Below, piece by piece: positions 1 to 10,300 of a stretch of 64,000 nt of DNA; the first letter of the stretch is position 1, and every line of letters begins with the position of its first letter. Source of the stretch: Macrosoma leucophasiata (Eukaryota > Arthropoda > Insecta > Lepidoptera > Hedylidae). The translations under genes and the position numbers were made by a program. The DNA is taken from contig JAWQUS010000023.1 of the NCBI GenBank assembly GCA_036365455.1, positions 9,362,001-9,426,000 on the forward strand. The letters are read 5' to 3'. The notes under the pieces are model-generated. The model worked only from the letters and a program-made list of their open reading frames with translations, had not been told where the DNA came from and ran no database searches.

Positions 1-112
1 GCGAGAAGTTTTTCCTATAAAGGCAATTGGTAATAAAGCTCACCCGACTTATAATGAAGTGGATACTAATTTGATAGGCACTATGCATTCATTTAATGGT
101 GTTTCTAAATAA
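1..112 (+). CDS. Possible C-terminal end of an unrecognised gene (partial)
   Basis: From base 2 the + strand reads 36 codons to a TAA at 110-112 (REVFPIKAIGNK... ending in GVSK). An AATAAA overlaps the stop at 108-113, and repeat DNA begins directly after it. The composition (Asn, Thr, Val, Pro, Lys) looks like protein, but the stretch is short and cut by the window edge, so an open frame by chance is possible. I do not recognise a family. If real, it is the last exon of a gene lying to the left. Confidence 0.3.
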   Translation, partial: REVFPIKAIGNKAHPTYNEVDTNLIGTMHSFNGVSK

Positions 113-117
113 AACTT

Positions 118-590
118 TTTATTTCTTTAATTTGTGGTAGAGCTACAATGTTAGAGCCCGCGTAAGAACCATCGCATTGCCTAATGTACCTACCTACTTG
201 CCAATAAATGGTATTTAGAGCTATCGTGTTGCGGTCAGGGGTGCGACCGCCTATCGACATTGCTATTGTCGTTGTCATTGCTGTCAAATTTTAATATCAA
301 TTTATTTAAACTTAATAACAATAATCGAAATAATCTACCATTATCGCTTGTTTTTCACCTATGAAAGCAAGAAAAACAATCAGGCGGTTGCATATTAAAC
401 TGTAAAAGCGGCTAGCCGCGCGGCTACCCGCTCCCGCGGCTAACAGCTAGTGCGTTAGGGCGCTAAAGTTCCAGGGGTGGCAACGCATCTGCATTTTGAC
501 CTCTGGTCTTTGTGTAGATGTCTATAGGCTGCAGTCATCACTTGACATCAATGTGAACTGCGTGCTTGTTAGCCACCTGCGTTACATAAA
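118..590 (-). repeat. Family-A dispersed repeat, interrupted copy
   Basis: Bases about 125-290 and 463-590 match, in minus orientation, the ~280-bp repeat best seen at 59735-60017 (landmarks GGCTGCAGTCATCACTT, ATCTGCATTTTGACCTC, TGGTAGAGCT). The middle, 291-460, is unrelated and contains a GC-rich palindromic patch near 410-450. Confidence 0.6.
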
Positions 591-1004
591 AAAGAACTGT
601 AGATAAGCTTGTTTTGCGCACTTCATGACCTACAAAAAATACTTTCATAATAATATTAAGTATTTATTGCAGTTGTAGGTATTTGTTGTTGTATCTTTAG
701 TCATTAATAAATATTTCTTCCAGTACACTGAGTCTAGTGAAAGCTGTAAGACTAGAAAACTACGTAGATCTTACGATGTGCTTAGAAAGTATACGCAACA
801 TGTGTATGGTGAATGCAGTAAGGAAACCATTTATGTTTAGAATGACTTGTCAACGCAAGTTGTGACGTCACTCTCTTGAAGAGGTTAGGTAGGTAGGTAC
901 CTATACTTTGTAGCTAAACTAGCTTTTGTAAATTGTTAACATAGTTTAAGAAATACTTACAATCATACCTCTATGCTTACAATTGTTTATTACATTTTTT
1001 TTAT

Positions 1005-1110
1005 GTAATGGAAGTGGAAAACAAGTATGTAGTTCACATTGATGTTAAGTGATGACTGCAGCCTATATACACCCACATATTGTGTAACGCATCTGCATTT
1101 TGATCTTGGT
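1005..1110 (+). repeat. Family-A repeat fragment
   Basis: The left end of the repeat in plus orientation: a T-run, then TTTATGTAATGGAAGTGG, then GTTAAGTGATGACTGCAGCC. It lies head-to-head with the minus copy at 118-590. Confidence 0.55.
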
Positions 1111-1127
1111 CTTGTGGTAACGTAGTA

Positions 1128-1258
1128 CTATTTTATTTAAAGAAAAATGGAAATAAAAATTTGACTTCAGGCGAGACTCGAACTCGTGGCCTTTTTCTTT
1201 CCATTTTTCTTTAAATAAAATATATTTCACAAGCATGTGTTAATGCGAAATAATATAA
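1128..1258. repeat. Fold-back element with remnant tRNA-like core
   Basis: An inverted repeat (TTTAAAGAAAAATGGAAA... facing ...TTTCCATTTTTCTTTAAA) brackets a short remnant of the tRNA-like unit (GGCGAGACTCGAACTCG, the complement of a B box). The right flank carries the family end ATTTCACAAGCATGTGTTAATGCGAAATAAT. A fuller copy lies at 42196-42370. Confidence 0.5.
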
Positions 1259-1269
1259 AACAACGTAGT

Positions 1270-1545
1270 ACTATTACATATTCTCTGCTGGAACACAACA
1301 GTGCTGAACAGAGCACTACCGGCGGCCTGAAGATTAGGTTATGCGGTAGTGCCTACGCCCTCGAGCTCCTACACTGAACTCTACGATTTTTTTTTCAAAT
1401 GTAATGTGGTAAACAAGCATGTAGACACCCACACTAAGACCAGAGGTCAAAATACAGATGCGTTACCACTTCTGTGCCGGAAATTACAGGGCCGTACATT
1501 ACCACCTGACCGGAACACGATAGTGCTGAACACTACCATTTAGCG
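1270..1545 (+). repeat. Family-A repeat copy, rearranged
   Basis: It contains the family landmarks CATGTAGACACCCACAC, CAGAGGTCAAAATACAGATGC, GGAAATTACAGGGCCGTACA and CACTACCATTTAGCGGCAAG, preceded at 1270-1380 by the opposite end of the unit. A related short piece (GCGGTGGTGCCTACGCCCGC to CTCTACCACCAGT) is at 1717-1768. The open frames here are repeat-derived. Confidence 0.55.
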
Positions 1546-2154
1546 GCAAGTAGATATAAAGATAGAAAATATAAATGTTAGATAATATTGTAAAAGAAAA
1601 ATTGTACGTCGTTTCGCGATAAATGTATAGGGTCACCACATCTATCCCTTTTACCATCATTTTGACCTACATTTTGAACAAATTAAAATTATTCTATTCC
1701 ATAGTATATTATGTAATGCGGTGGTGCCTACGCCCGCGAGCTCCGTCACTGGAGCTCTACCACCAGTAAAAACGACCAGTAATAAAATGTTTATTCTCTT
1801 TAAAATAATTAAAAACCATAACCTTGAATTTCTGTATCTACCTTCAATCGTTAAGGCACGATGTAAATGAGTCAGTGACTTTTTTCTTACTTCATTAGAC
1901 ATTTCAGTATTAAAAATGCAAACAATCCATCTAGGTAATTTGTAAAAGGAGTCAAGAAACTTGGATTAATGGAACAACGTAAATAATATAAGTTTTCATG
2001 AACAAAATAAGATGCTGTACCTATAAAGCTTTACCTGCATAAAAGCTTTTAAAGTAATGTTTCTTTTCGTCAAGGAAGTCGCGAATACGCTACTTACCTA
2101 ATAAAGAACTGTTTGTTTTCGACAAGAAGGTACGCTACTTAAGTAGGTATATAA

Positions 2155-2280
2155 TAATAATAATGGCAACCCATTACACGTCTCACAGCTGGGCACGAGT
2201 CCCTCCCCTTTTTTGGGGGGAGGCCTGGAGCTTACTCCACCACGCTGCTCCAATGCGGATTGGTGGACACATATGTAGGT
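2155..2280 (+). repeat. Family-F repeat fragment (GGGCACGAGTC type)
   Basis: TAATGGCAACCCATTACACG, GGGCACGAGTCCCTCCCC and GCTGCTCCAATGCGGATTGG match the longer copies at 10970-11560 and 41140-41505. Short and non-coding. Confidence 0.55.
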
Positions 2281-2394
2281 ATATATTCTCACCTAATTGC
2301 TGCTAATATCTAGAAAACCTTGAGCCAAATACAACAGTGATATTTGGTGAAATAGATGTAAGTACCAGCCATAAGTATCACAACATTCACTAGT

Positions 2395-2520
2395 GGACTT
2401 AGTGGCACAGTTCCAGTGTAGGCGTTCGAAGGCGTAAGCCTAACCGGATTACCAAATCTATCTGCCGCTAGATGGTAGTGTTCAGCAATATCGTGGTAAT
2501 CACGGTGGTAATAGTTATAT
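2395..2520 (-). repeat. Family-A repeat fragment
   Basis: TCTGCCGCTAGATGGTAGTG, TTCAGCAATATCGTGG and the flanking segment match one end of the family-A unit; diverged. Confidence 0.45.
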
Positions 2521-2629
2521 TGCAGCGGGTTGACACAGACATCAATCAGTGACGTGTATTTACACGTAGTTACACGCGCACCTGTGTGCGTAGCACGTAC
2601 AAAATATCCATCCAGGAGAAATATTACCA

Positions 2630-3240
2630 GCTCAATAAAAATTGCGCATCGACATTAGGAAGGAGACTTTGGCTTATTTCAATTTCAGGTCTGTAGAGCT
2701 TGCACCTTACCTATGTCACACCGCGGACACTCCGCCAAAATTCCATACAAACGCTTAATTTGGTCTCTTTAACATACATCAAACAGTGACGTGTATTTAC
2801 ACGTGCACCTGTGTGCGTAGCACGTAGAAAAAACCAACCGTCGCCCATAAGAGGGGAGGAGGTTGGGTGTTCGGGACGTCGAAGTGTCCATTCTATACGT
2901 AGTATCGTTAGATATTCTCTGCCTATGTAACGTTTGTCGACCATTTTGATCAAGTTTTGACCAACACAGGCTAACATAGTGCTAACGTAGGCAGTGTGCA
3001 GCAGAATGAACTCTCTAAACTGCGAATGGTTTAGCTGGTAGAGAGCGCTTTTAGCGTTAAGCTCGCCATTTGTACCAATATCATGTATGTATTGTGTGAC
3101 AATAAAGAGTTCAACCATAGTAGATAGTTTGCAATCTATCTACTGTGGCTCTACGAAGTCGAAACTCCGATTGTCGCTTTCACGGGTCTCTTTCGCAGGC
3201 TCGATGTACAATATTTCGTGATGGGTAGGTACTGTACCTG
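2630..3240. repeat. Family-D fold-back element with family-G insertion
   Basis: The ends are a diverged TTGCGCATCGACATTAGGAAG (2641) and CAGGCTCGATGTACAATATT (3200), which are inverted copies of the family-D terminus. At about 2705-2930 the element is split by a family-G segment (ACACCGCGGACACTCCGCC, CAGTGACGTGTATTTACACG, GGGACGTCGAAGTGTCC). A second, shorter family-G copy precedes it at 2540-2610. Confidence 0.55.
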
Positions 3241-4091
3241 AGTATGATAACCACAAAATATCCAGTATTTAATTAGCGGAAGTTTATTCGTATACCTATG
3301 GACTCATGCATGCGTGTTAAGTAGAAAACACATTTTAATTAGCATAACGCGACAGTTAATTAATATGAATTTTTATGAGGACGTCAATATAGGTAAGTAC
3401 CTAGGTAGGTATGATTTACATACATGAACTACACAATCTACCTATTTAAAACATATTCGCAATAGTACGTGATGTTTGTGCGGTTAGGTAAGTTTGTTCA
3501 TTTACATCTAGGTAACCGACTATAGATATACCTACGACTACTTAGTGTACCTATACTTACAATTTAAGTAGGTTTACATTTACTTCTTACTAAATATTTA
3601 GGTATGCGGATACCAGACACGCCCCGGCAGCACATAATTAGAAAAATGGGTACAAATATGAATATTTTTACTAGCAACCCCGACTTTACACGGGTCGGCA
3701 CTAGTGACGTAAATTGGTGAAATGTAAATTGAAAAAAAATAAGCTAGTAATTGTTTTTTATCAAATCATGTTTATTGATAACTTTCGTCCCAATGTTAAT
3801 TTTCGTTCTACGTTCGATCGTGAAAAAAAACTCCAGAAAAAGTCAGATCACGTACTACCGGCTTCCTTGTGCCTCTGATACTCGCTGTCTACCTATAGGA
3901 AATTATAATCTAATCTAAACTAATGTTAAAAAGCTGAAGTTTGTTTGTTTGTTGCAACGCGCTAATCTCAGAAATTATAAATAATTATAATCCATATTTT
4001 CTTTGTTTTCTTAATTGCATCCGTGCGAAACCGGGGAAGGGGGGGGGGGCTAGTTTAATACATAAACTATAAGGTATGTAAAAAGATAAGT
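3241..4091. other. Non-coding AT-rich stretch
   Basis: No convincing open frame. CATCCGTGCGAAACCGGGGA near 4018-4038, followed by a G-run, resembles the 3' end of a RTE-type LINE tail like the one near 5940-5975. Confidence 0.4.
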
Positions 4092-4151
4092 CCTGACTCA
4101 CTGACTACTATCAACTCGACGGTCAGCCTTGATAGTAGTCAGTGAGTCAGG
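4092..4151. repeat. Perfect 23-bp hairpin
   Basis: 4092-4114 is the exact reverse complement of 4129-4151 (arm CCTGACTCACTGACTACTAT plus CAA), with a 14-nt loop. It may be a fold-back element remnant. No U-tract suggesting a Pol III terminator follows. Confidence 0.7.
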
Positions 4152-5374
4152 GCCAAGAACGCTGAAATTATCACGTGGGATGGTCTTACGATGTAGGTGT
4201 AAAATATTTTTTAATTATTCATCCCCTAAGATGCTAAGGGATAGGGATAAATATCCTTTTTTTATAGGTGTAATAATTGTATGGATAATTAAGTACTTAA
4301 ATGACAGATAATTTAGTTAAACCATCTTCAAAAATTAACTCCATATTGTGAAATAAGTAATTTTATACTCACAACAACTAAATTAAACTGAACAAATTAA
4401 ACTAAAAGTGTATGAAAAACATATTACGGGGCGTGATGTCACCTAGCGTATTAAATAAACTTTTAATACCTATTTTGAATTAAATGTATATATTATTTAC
4501 GTCAAAAAATATAACTAGGTAGCTTTATAAAAAATGTTACTTTTTTTTTTTTTAATTTTGGCATCGCTATTACGCATATTGCCAGTGTCAAGTAAAACGA
4601 TATTTCTTATTTATTTAAGCAGCGTAAAAGTTAGTATAATATAGTCAGTCAATTATTCATAAGGTATGACAAGTCAAGTAAGTTACAGTCAAGTTATTCG
4701 AGTAAAGCGATGGCTACTTTACCAGAACATTTACAATGAAGTTTTGGAGGCAACCTGAAAGGTCGTGTTTTCGCACTGTTATTCTATTTCACTATACACG
4801 GGCACTGTAATAAACCTTTAACAAACAAAATGCCACCAACTTTATTCAATATAACTTAAAAATACACCAAGAAAATGAAATAAAATAAGAGCACCACACG
4901 CCACTTTCAAGGTTCCCGCCAAAAACTCAAAATGTTACTTTAAATAGATAGGTGTTTAATACATGTATCAACAGTAGGTAACTCATGTAGGTAACTGTTA
5001 AATAGTAACTGTTAATTATTTTGGTAGGTACCTTGTCTAAAAAGTAACAAAATACGTTACCATCAGCAAATGTGCACTAAAATGATCGATAGGGAATAGG
5101 TACATACCAATTGCAGCGTCGAAAAGTTTTTGTGTTAAATGTCGTTAAGACTTCGTTACCATACTCAATTTCTGATCAATTAAGTTTTTACCATATAAAC
5201 TTGCTTGCCTGGTATGATAATGGAAATTTAATCCTCTTATTTTTCTTCCTCATGTAAGTATACCTACGTAGGTACCGTATGTAAATCTACGTACTTAGGT
5301 TTAATTGATAGAAATAAATGGCAATTAACTGTTGTTGTAATAATAATAATCTATGCTAATATTATAAAGAGGTA
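4152..5374. other. Non-coding stretch with one shared repeat
   Basis: Nothing gene-like. At 4560-4612 the segment GGCATCGCTATTACGCATAT ... CAGTGTCAAGTAAAACGATA recurs at 21888-21945 (about 53 bp, few differences), so it is a fragment of a dispersed repeat. Confidence 0.5.
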
Positions 5375-5850
5375 AAAGGAGATGTTGCAAAAATGTATGG
5401 ACCTCCGGCCATGTATTGTACACAATATCATTAAACAGGCAAAATCAATATAATAATGTTTTTTACCGCTTATTATCACTTATTTAGCTTTGTTTGCAGT
5501 TACAAAACATTCTTTGCAGTTAGAATTGCAACTCAAAACCAACATAGCAAATATGGCGGGCGATGTCATTTTGACATTTTAATTTTTTAAATTGCATTTC
5601 GATTAAATAGTACTTGGAGAAAAAAGTAACATTTTCTAAATACTGTCGAAATCGATTAATACCAAGCGTCGGCTGTATCGCCGCCATGTTGAACATAGTT
5701 GAAAATGATAAAATCGTTTGAATTAAATGTGGTCGTAACTCTAAAACATATTCTTGAATAAATTAAGTGTATTTTTTTCGGATTCTTCTTTAATTTACCC
5801 ATTTTTTGAGGTCGTGTACGAACCAGAGCCGAGCTCGCAACATCTCCTTT
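5375..5850. mobile_element. Putative ~476-bp non-autonomous DNA transposon
   Basis: A perfect 14-bp terminal inverted repeat: AAAGGAGATGTTGC at 5375-5388 and its complement at 5837-5850. It has no coding capacity. It appears to interrupt an older sequence: GCTAATATTATAAAGAGGTA on the left and TTTGTGTTTTTGTTCGTATG on the right together resemble the 3' end of a RTE-type LINE tail. The target duplication is not clear. Confidence 0.5.
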
Positions 5851-6159
5851 GTGTTTTTGTTCGTATGTTTGTATTGTAACGTTGTTGTAATTCGTTCACC
5901 ATTAGAAAGCTGCATTTTCACTAAGTGACATAGGCATATTCATTGCAACCGTGCGAAGCCAGAGCCAGCCACTAGTTAATTAGTTATGAACATTTTTAAT
6001 CAAAAATACGAAGAAAAAATTGACTTCGAAACGTACGGGTAAAAGTATACAAATCTGCGACCGCTGGATCACTGGCCCAGTTAAGTAGCTCATAGAGCAA
6101 CACGGGCCACCGGCGCAGGGCCCCGTGATGCTCTATGGCCCTATGGCTCTACCTCTAAG

Positions 6160-6295
6160 GGCGAGATTCACAGACCGCACTACGACTTTACTTTCGAGCA
6201 AAGTACGCTTCGAACTGTCAAAACCCATACATTTCTGCCAGTTCTAAGCATACTTTGCTCAAAGTAAAGTCGTAGTGCGGTCTGTGAATCTCGCC
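6160..6295. mobile_element. Family-C palindromic MITE
   Basis: Almost the whole 136 bp is one palindrome: GGCGAGATTCACAGACCGCA ... meets its complement ... GCGGTCTGTGAATCTCGCC. Only a few mismatches and a central ~20-nt loop (AAACCCATACATTTCTG) break it. Relatives are at 10613-10677 (half), 31907-32050 and 47363-47500. Confidence 0.75.
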
Positions 6296-6544
6296 ATAAG
6301 ATAGCAAAGTCCTTCGACGAGGTGTAAACTGTGTTAAGCCCCACCATACTCGATAGTTCAATTTCTCTTGCACATTTTATTGCATCGCCTTGGAGCCGCT
6401 GTAAGCCTGTAACGACATCCATTGCCATTACTAATGCATAATTTTTCTTTAAATTATCATTATGATACTTCACTCGCATTTTCGCAATAACACATTGCAA
6501 AAATACAATAAAATTAAACAATTATTATTTTTGTTGTAATGTTA

Positions 6545-6665
6545 GGCTATGTATGTATGTTTGTATGTATCTTCACGCCAGGGCCCTAACGGGGTAGGCA
6601 GAGATTGTAGAGCGCCAGATATCCCGGTCCTGACATACCTCTCGTGCCTCGTCTACATGTTAGGC
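6545..6665 (-). mobile_element. LINE 3' end fragment
   Basis: TATCTTCACGCCAGGGCCCT, AACGGGGTAGGCAGAG and CTCGTGCCTCGT match the extreme 3' coding end of the LINE fragment at 14394-14893 (minus orientation). Confidence 0.55.
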
Positions 6666-7391
6666 TATATTTTATAAAAAAAATAATATTCGGTTTTGTT
6701 TAGAGCCAATGCCGGATATATTTGAATTAATCAGGGACTACCTACTTAGTAACTTGGGTCTTCGATTTAAGTCAGTAAACTATACTTAAGAGCCTGTTTT
6801 AAATACCAAATGTTAATTTTAAGTGCTTGAACTTTTAACATCAGCAGCATAATTTTAAACCAAGTTAATTGAAACTGCACTGCTTGTAACTCTCTTTACA
6901 GTTATAGCAATAAAGCTCAGCTACACCAGAGATAAAAGAAAAATACTTATATTCAATGACTTTGGTTTGAATTTTGAAATATAAAACAGAGGTTAGTGGT
7001 GTCGGTGGTGAAGGAGGAATGTTGGTACTTTTTTGTTTGTGGTTGTTTTGATCGTGTTGACTGGATCACCTTTCCCTGTTCCAAAACAAATAGACGTTCA
7101 AAATTTTGAAAGGTCCATGGTGAAACCCTTGGGGAAATATATTATTATTTCTCATAAGAACTTCTAGAACATTAATCCTTTTATCTCACCGGAACAAAAA
7201 AATATCCTATTCTATTGTAGGTACTTGGTACCTTGGTCTTGTGGCCTTCCATAAGAAACTACAAGATTTTATTCCGGTGAACAAAAAAATTGTAAATAAG
7301 TATTGGAAAGTGTTCTTTCGGTTTGTGGGATACAGGTGTACCTGCGATACGTTATACTTTAGTTATTAAAAAGTTCCGTATTTTGTTGCAG
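6666..7391. other. Upstream intron or flank of the sulfotransferase
   Basis: No exon with a transmembrane anchor for the sulfotransferase was found here or further left. The 3' end (7370-7391, TATTTTGTTGCAG) is the splice acceptor of the first exon I can see. Confidence 0.4.
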
Positions 7392-10300
7392 TACATCTTC
7401 GAGAATGGAACACACGACGAAAGTCTGCTGTCCCGTGACAAATTCCTGGAGGTCAGCGCCAGGATGGACGCCAGGAGAGACTACCTCAGGAGCGAGTGCT
7501 CCAGTCTCGGCCTCGACAGCTCTAGTCACAAAGCTTACGCTTGGGAATATCTCATCAATAGACAATATCATGTTATATGGTAAGACTATAGCTGGCAGTG
7601 GCAACAGGCTTAGCTCGAACTTTTGCGTAGCCGTGTTATAAAGTCGAGCAATTTTATTGCGGTCTTAGAACATTCTTGAATTTAACCCGGCAACCACTAA
7701 TAAGTACCTTTATCGTGTAATCCAGTACATGGAACAATTTAAAACCGACAGAATGAATACTACAATTTTAAGCCATAATTGTTTAATAATGGGACGTCCA
7801 TTAATTACCCGATACACACATTTTATAAAAATACCTGAAATGGAGGAGGGGGTTGAGCCAAATCTCAGGATTTAAAGGAGGGATTTAAAATTCGCTAAAA
7901 CGCCTTACGTATTACATTACCTATAAGTTATTAATCTATTGAACCAAATGCAACCGATATCGGCCACGAACAATATGAAATCAATTGTCATAATATTTTT
8001 CTCGTGAGCATCGATAACGTTAACAAACATTACAGGTGCAACATTTTTAAAGCAGCTTCAACATCTTGGATGTACAATTTCAACTTGATGGCAAATTACA
8101 CAGCAGCGTTTCTGGACAAAACGAAGGAGGTACCGTTAGAACTAGCAAGGAAGAAATACGCAAGACCTACTGTAGAGATGATAAAGAAGGCTCAAGGGGA
8201 CTCCGTAACATTCCTAATTGTGAGACATCCTCTGGAAAGGCTGGCATCGGCGTATAACGATAAGATTGTTCACGCCTGGCCTAAATCTTTTCATGACAAA
8301 ATGGGACAAAGGATTATTAGGAAATATAGAAAGGTAAGTGTTATTAGTGTATTGTAGTTTTGTAGACTTTTTTTGATGAGTTGGGGTCCATCTTGGTCAG
8401 TAGATATTTCATAGCATTCATTTCCTGTTCAAAAGGAAGACAAAGTAGGAAATACAAAAGATCCGACGATCCCTGAGTCCTGAAATACGCGAACTCAACT
8501 GTAGAAAGGGACTATAATCTTCCTGGTCATGACCAGATTATGGAGTTCCCTTAAGATGTATGGTGATAGATCCTCTAGAAAGGCTAGTATTTGTATGTAG
8601 AACGATAAGATTGTCCACGCCTGTTATATAATTAAGTATGTACTAAATGGTACTTCATCATTTGAGTTTATAGTAATTATATTCTATCCTCTCCCCCTAA
8701 CTTCAAATATTACTTCCATAACGGTTAAGTTTGGAATTAAACCCAAGAAGCAGTTGATTATTGTAGATTCCTAACCAAAATAATAATGAAGACGAAATAG
8801 GAAATAAATAGAGCCAACAAATTGAAGATAAACAATCGAATCATCTCCATGACAACGATAATTCAAACAAGAACATAGCAGTAAATAAGCGGGAAAACAA
8901 GGGAATACAGTATAATATCGTGAATTACCATTCGATTTCCATATTTCAGTTATCGGGCACGCAACCAGCGCCTACGGAGAGATACCCCGTGTTTGAGGAG
9001 TTCGTTGCTTATGTATTAGACGAGGCGAAAGCTAAACGGACTTTGGACATGCATTGGACCCCTTACACGGACTTCTGCACGCCATGCAAATTTAATTTCG
9101 ACGTTATACTCAAGTTTGAAACACTTGATGTAAGTTTATCTTTATTTTACGGACAACCGTTTACTGATGCAGCAAAATCATTATTAAGTATTATATCATT
9201 GCATAAATAAGTGTCTTTCTCAATGAATAAGTGTATTATATTGTAGATTAAGTTATGATGGGGCTGACATATCCTTCAGTGGAAAAAGCCTCCAAATAAA
9301 TTCAGATAAAAAAAAACAAATCTTTATTGTAAATATTATAAACTTATTATACCACATTTAAATATATGTGTACCTACACTACAACTAGACTAAGGTCCTG
9401 AGTTCCCGATTTCGATTCCCGGGTCGGATGCTATCAGAGATAACGGTGTAAATATAGATGTCAACAGACTCGCCACCTGTAACATGGGACAAAAAGTAAC
9501 GGGCAAATCGTTGGTGTTTAAAAGTAGATATGCAAGAATTAATACACACCGATCCCTTCCATACACTCCATCATCCCTTATTCCCGAAGGGGTAGGCAGA
9601 GGTGAATATATAGATATAAAGACTAACGAATAGCGGTCGCACGCTCAATGTATACCTGTCAACCCTTTCGAGAATGTAGGCATGAGCTTAGCATTTGTTG
9701 CAGATATTAAACGGAGCATTAGGGATGTTGTCCAAAATGCGATACACATTTACCTAAGCTTGCTCTGAAAAAATTATCAAGTCAGCCATACCTAGGTCAA
9801 TGTGTTTACGCCATGCATTTTCTTAGCACAGGTAGCAGATATAAATAATGATATGTTGTTACAAGTATGACGTCGCATGTAAAAGTATGCATCAGTTCAT
9901 GTTCCTCTTTATAGGAAGATCAAAAGTTCCTGATCCAGATGGCGCGTCTCCAAGAGGTGATAAAGCCGGAATGGCGGAACAGCGGCAAAGGCACCAACAC
10001 GCTACACAATATCAACCATCTCTACTCACGACTCAAGAAATCCCAGCTTGATGGTCTTTACAAATTATACAGGTAGGTCGATGAATAAATAATGTAAAGA
10101 TGTGTAAAAATATGCGGTGTATCACTCACCGATCGCGTTCATAATACAGAGGGTCTACTTGCAAAACAAAAGCGACATAGGGAGACTGGTTGTTACAGGG
10201 GCAGGTAGTTACAGCGGCAATAGTGGCCAAACAGAAAGAGATAGATTGTAGGAAGCGCTTTCTCTGTCTGGCTCCATAGAGCCTACTACCAAGTACCACC

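Noticed and set aside
2711..3118. 135-codon minus-strand ORF
   Set aside because: It spans the junction of two repeat elements (families G and D), both found elsewhere in the window without that frame.
6180..6521. 113-codon minus-strand ORF
   Set aside because: More than a third of it is the right arm of the palindromic MITE; the rest has no supporting feature.
7359..7641. ORFs on both strands over the first visible sulfotransferase exon
   Set aside because: Antisense and alternate-frame shadows of the coding exon, which has splice sites and family similarity in its own frame.
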